The notes beneath the pieces were generated by a model. It did not search any database, was not told the origin of the DNA, and was given only the letters and a program-made list of their open reading frames with translations. Below, in pieces: positions 61,280-64,000 of a stretch of 64,000 nt of DNA. Numbering within the stretch: position 1 is the first letter of the stretch; each line of letters begins with the position of its first letter. The stretch is from Nakaseomyces glabratus. Lineage: Eukaryota > Ascomycota > Saccharomycetes > Saccharomycetales > Saccharomycetaceae. The position numbers were made by a program, and so were the translations under genes. The stretch is taken from assembly GCF_010111755.1 (NCBI RefSeq), contig NC_088963.1:1116001-1180000 (forward strand), read 5' to 3'.

Positions 61280-61803
61280 AAAAACGCGGTGGCTGGGCCC
61301 CCCTTGAGTCAAGGAGCGCACCCTCCCAAAGTGGGACCCGCGTTTTCTGCTCGTGCGGAACTCCCTGGCTAAAAATACTTGCCCAATTCGGTAGCAAAGG
61401 GCCCCTCCCCCCTTCCTTGCTGGGTCCTTGAAGAAGGCTGTCATGGATGACTAACAGCTTCTAAATATAGTAGTTTTTTTGCAAGCCACGGGACCAGTTC
61501 GCGTTACCGTTCTGGGAATGGGGACAGCGTGTTCTGATCGGAGTTAGTAAATTAGTGAATCAAACACGAGATGTTCAAAGGATAAACGCGTTCGCTTAAA
61601 AAGAATTCTAATTGAGTTACGCGTTTTGCTATCTTATAGATTCTCAGGATCTTCTTTTTTTTGGCGTTTGCATTACTTGATGCCAGAACGTTCCCAGGAT
61701 AGCAACGAATTGTATCCATACTTGCGTTTTGGCATTGGCTTGATGTGGTTGGCATAGCTGTTGCTATTGTTGGTGTAGCTGTTGTCATTGCTGTTTCTGC
61801 TGC

Positions 61804-61839
61804 TTTATCTGCTACTTTATCTGCTACTTTATCTGCTAT
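61804..61839 (+). repeat. Three 12-bp tandem repeats
   Basis: TTTATCTGCTAC at 61804-61815 and 61816-61827, then TTTATCTGCTAT at 61828-61839, flanked by related degenerate copies on both sides. Non-coding. Confidence 0.85.
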
Positions 61840-62017
61840 TGCTTTATTTGCGATTGATGTCTACTGTCAGCGTTGCCGACCGTTCCATGCTCCAGATCTA
61901 GCCGCCTTTCCTTGATGCTGAGACAAGATTTTCATCACGTCAGTTGTGACTACATCATATGATTTACGTTTTACGCGATTGACATTTTTTTTTTGAATTT
62001 TTATCTTTTTTACAAAA

Positions 62018-62025
62018 TGACGTCA
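62018..62025 (+). promoter_or_regulatory. CRE palindrome upstream of HOG1
   Basis: Perfect TGACGTCA about 630 bp before the HOG1 ATG. Bound in yeast by ATF/CREB factors such as Sko1, itself a Hog1 substrate. It could also serve CCW12. Confidence 0.5.
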
Positions 62026-62653
62026 TTTTCATTTGCTTGCCGTGCCCCATCAAGTCTTTGCTACTTCCTGTTCGGACCATTTACTAACTTCATACTCACT
62101 TACAGGTGGAGAGAGACAAGTGATAAGGATGATCAAAAATCAAGTTCACACGGTTCAGAACTGATTAAGATGTTCAGAGACGAGGGAAAAAAAATTTTTT
62201 TTCAGAGGTCTTCATTCTGATCACTCTCATGGGAAAATGTTAGCTGGATTCTGTACTGCACAAAGGTACAAAGTACGATAAATTATATTCCCCTTACCCT
62301 CCCCCTCCCCTTGTTATCTCAGATTTAAGTTTTTTTTCTCTAGGGCCTAAAAAGTTGATTTCATGGGGGATTGCCCATATGACAGGAAAAATTTAAATTT
62401 TAAGAGAACGTTGTTGTGCATTTTCTTAATAGCCTTGTGATTTTATATTGAAGGGACTGGACATAGCGATTAAAAATTACCAATACCTTCTATTGATTAA
62501 GCCTCTCTATCCATATTTATTTCACCTCAGTAGCAACAAAAGGATACAAATATAAACTTCTTGGATATACTACACTATACACCCAAAGATAATAGCGACA
62601 ACAGTGAATAAAAAAAGGAACTATTAATTAAATAGGAACACCAGAAAGAAATA

Positions 62654-63997
62654 ATGGCTACTAATGAAGAGTTCATAAGAACCCAGATATTCGGCACAGT
62701 CTTCGAGATAACTAACCGTTACTCAGACTTGAACCCCGTTGGTATGGGTGCCTTCGGGCTGGTGTGCTCGGCTACAGACACTTTGACTAACCAACAAGTG
62801 GCAATCAAGAAGATCATGAAGCCTTTCGCCACAGCGGTGCTGGCCAAGAGAACCTACAGAGAATTGAAACTTCTGAAACATCTGAGACATGAAAACTTGA
62901 TCTGTCTCCAGGATATCTTCCTGTCGCCACTCGAGGATATATACTTCGTCACCGAGCTGCAGGGAACTGATCTCCACCGCTTACTACAAACCAGACCTCT
63001 AGAGAAGCAATTCGTACAGTACTTCCATTATCAGATATTGAGAGGTCTGAAATACGTTCACTCAGCAGGAGTAGTCCACAGAGATTTGAAACCAAGCAAT
63101 ATCCTAATCAATGAAAACTGTGACCTGAAGATCTGTGATTTCGGACTTGCAAGAATCCAGGACCCACAGATGACAGGCTACGTCTCCACAAGATACTACA
63201 GAGCCCCCGAAATCATGTTAACTTGGCAGAAATACGACGTCGAGGTCGACATATGGTCCGCAGGGTGCATCTTTGCCGAGATGATAGAAGGTAAACCTTT
63301 GTTTCCAGGTAAAGACCACGTCCACCAATTCTCCATCATTACTGATCTGTTGGGTTCTCCTCCAAGTGATGTCATTGACACCATCTGTTCTGAAAACACA
63401 TTGAAGTTCGTCACTTCTTTACCACATAGAGACCCTATTCCATTCTCTGAAAGATTCAAGACTGTCGAGCCGGACGCAGTTGACCTACTGGAAAAAATGC
63501 TGGTATTTGATCCAAAGAAGAGAATTACCGCAGCAGATGCATTGGCTCATCCATATCTAGCACCATATCACGATCCTACCGACGAACCGGTAGCAGAGGC
63601 AAAGTTTGACTGGCATTTCAATGATGCAGATCTACCAGTAGACACATGGAGAGTTATGATGTACTCAGAAATACTGGACTTCCATAAAATCGGAGGCACA
63701 GATGGTCAAATCGATACATCCGCAACTTTCGATGACCAAGTTGCAGCTGCTACGGTAGCTGCTGCTCAAGCCCAAGCACATGCATTGGCACAAGCCCAGA
63801 TGTCTCAGAATATGATTGACCCAAACCAACTTCTAAATGAAGATGGTACACCAGTGAGTGGAAGCATAGCAGAGAACAGCTCGAATTCTGCAACAACTAA
63901 CCTAAACGGTGCTGCTGCAGGTATGAACAGTGCAAGTGATACTATCAATGAGTATGCTAATCAAGCAGTGCATTTTGCAAATGAATTCCAACAATAA
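62654..63997 (+). CDS. HOG1: Osmostress MAP kinase Hog1
   Basis: 447 residues (S. cerevisiae 435). The p38-type MAP kinase of the high-osmolarity pathway; it drives glycerol production and stress transcription after phosphorylation by Pbs2. Motifs: glycine loop [13 protein letters not shown] (about 30-42), AIKKIMKPF with the ATP lysine, [11 protein letters not shown] (about 142), DFGLA, and the activation-loop Thr174-Gly-Tyr176 in [15 protein letters not shown], at the same residue numbers as yeast. The common docking region and [20 protein letters not shown] close the kinase fold. The tail is alanine/glutamine-rich ([14 protein letters not shown]) and the protein ends at a TAA three bases before the window edge. 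ATG at 62654, the same [15 protein letters not shown] start as yeast. Confidence 0.97.
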   Translation: MATNEEFIRTQIFGTVFEITNRYSDLNPVGMGAFGLVCSATDTLTNQQVAIKKIMKPFATAVLAKRTYRELKLLKHLRHENLICLQDIFLSPLEDIYFVTELQGTDLHRLLQTRPLEKQFVQYFHYQILRGLKYVHSAGVVHRDLKPSNILINENCDLKICDFGLARIQDPQMTGYVSTRYYRAPEIMLTWQKYDVEVDIWSAGCIFAEMIEGKPLFPGKDHVHQFSIITDLLGSPPSDVIDTICSENTLKFVTSLPHRDPIPFSERFKTVEPDAVDLLEKMLVFDPKKRITAADALAHPYLAPYHDPTDEPVAEAKFDWHFNDADLPVDTWRVMMYSEILDFHKIGGTDGQIDTSATFDDQVAAATVAAAQAQAHALAQAQMSQNMIDPNQLLNEDGTPVSGSIAENSSNSATTNLNGAAAGMNSASDTINEYANQAVHFANEFQQ

Positions 63998-64000
63998 CTT

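Larger units (their letters stand above)
60547..62653. promoter_or_regulatory. Long CCW12/HOG1 divergent regulatory region
   Basis: 2.1 kb without a gene I can support; S. cerevisiae has only dubious frames (YLR111W, YLR112W) here. Contents: CCW12 TATA (60668-60675, minus strand), a run of nine G at 60785-60793, a G-rich repeat at 61254-61279, TGAGTCA (AP-1/Gcn4 type) at 61305-61311, a 12-bp tandem repeat at 61804-61839, a perfect CRE palindrome TGACGTCA at 62018-62025 with a half site at about 61938, and a pyrimidine-rich stretch near 62290-62315. Confidence 0.5.

Noticed and set aside
61993..62220. 75-codon frame upstream of HOG1
   Set aside because: Opens at TTG, includes the CRE and a long A/T run, and matches nothing known.

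Overview
This is a 64 kb stretch of a budding-yeast nuclear chromosome carrying 24 protein-coding genes plus two non-coding RNA genes, U6 snRNA and a C/D snoRNA of the snR79 type. Nearly every gene is a clear one-to-one match to a Saccharomyces cerevisiae gene, and long runs keep S. cerevisiae order. Blocks that are split between two duplicated regions in S. cerevisiae are mixed here, which points to a post-whole-genome-duplication relative. From memory, and not checked, the order TMA29 ... KIN2 ... ERG27 ... MDN1 ... HOG1 matches Nakaseomyces (Candida) glabrata chromosome M; a sister Nakaseomyces species is equally possible.

Layout. 1-5.2 kb: MRE11 (5' end only), MRPL44 (one intron), TMA29, TAF7 and MTF1, a block equivalent to S. 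cerevisiae YMR224-228. 5.6-10.9 kb: YPK9 and a PMP22/Mpv17-family gene (YOR291-292). 11.4-15.5 kb: ATG27 and SWI3 (YJL178/176). 15.9-64 kb: KIN2, HRT3, CHA4, ICT1, MIM2, ARO1, ERG27, APC9, CDC45, LCL2, SEN2, snR79, MDN1, REX3, U6, a glycerol-3-phosphatase gene, the YLR108C BTB gene, AHP1, CCW12 and HOG1. This last block follows YLR096-113 except for two visitors: ARO1, which is on the duplicated sister block in S. cerevisiae, and the glycerol-3-phosphatase gene.

Regulation seen in the DNA. The exact 10-mer GCGATGAGCT (PAC motif), in either orientation, occurs 11 times, always between genes, in front of TAF7/MTF1, the YOR292C ortholog, HRT3, CHA4 (twice), ERG27, APC9, CDC45/LCL2, SEN2, and MDN1/REX3 (twice). 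It was not seen in front of the stress, wall and metabolic genes (ARO1, GPP, AHP1, CCW12, HOG1). ARO1 has a Gcn4 site, ERG27 has an Upc2-type sterol element, and the HOG1 upstream region has a CRE palindrome. U6 keeps its unusual downstream B box.

No transposon, LTR, intact tRNA, CRISPR array or obviously foreign gene was found. No wholly new system is evident. The most useful finds are the two RNA genes, the spliced MRPL44 model with competing acceptors, the PAC network, the two insertions into otherwise conserved order, and a regular 30-bp minisatellite inside SWI3. Several reading frames open at non-ATG codons; for those genes I moved the start to the first plausible ATG and say so.
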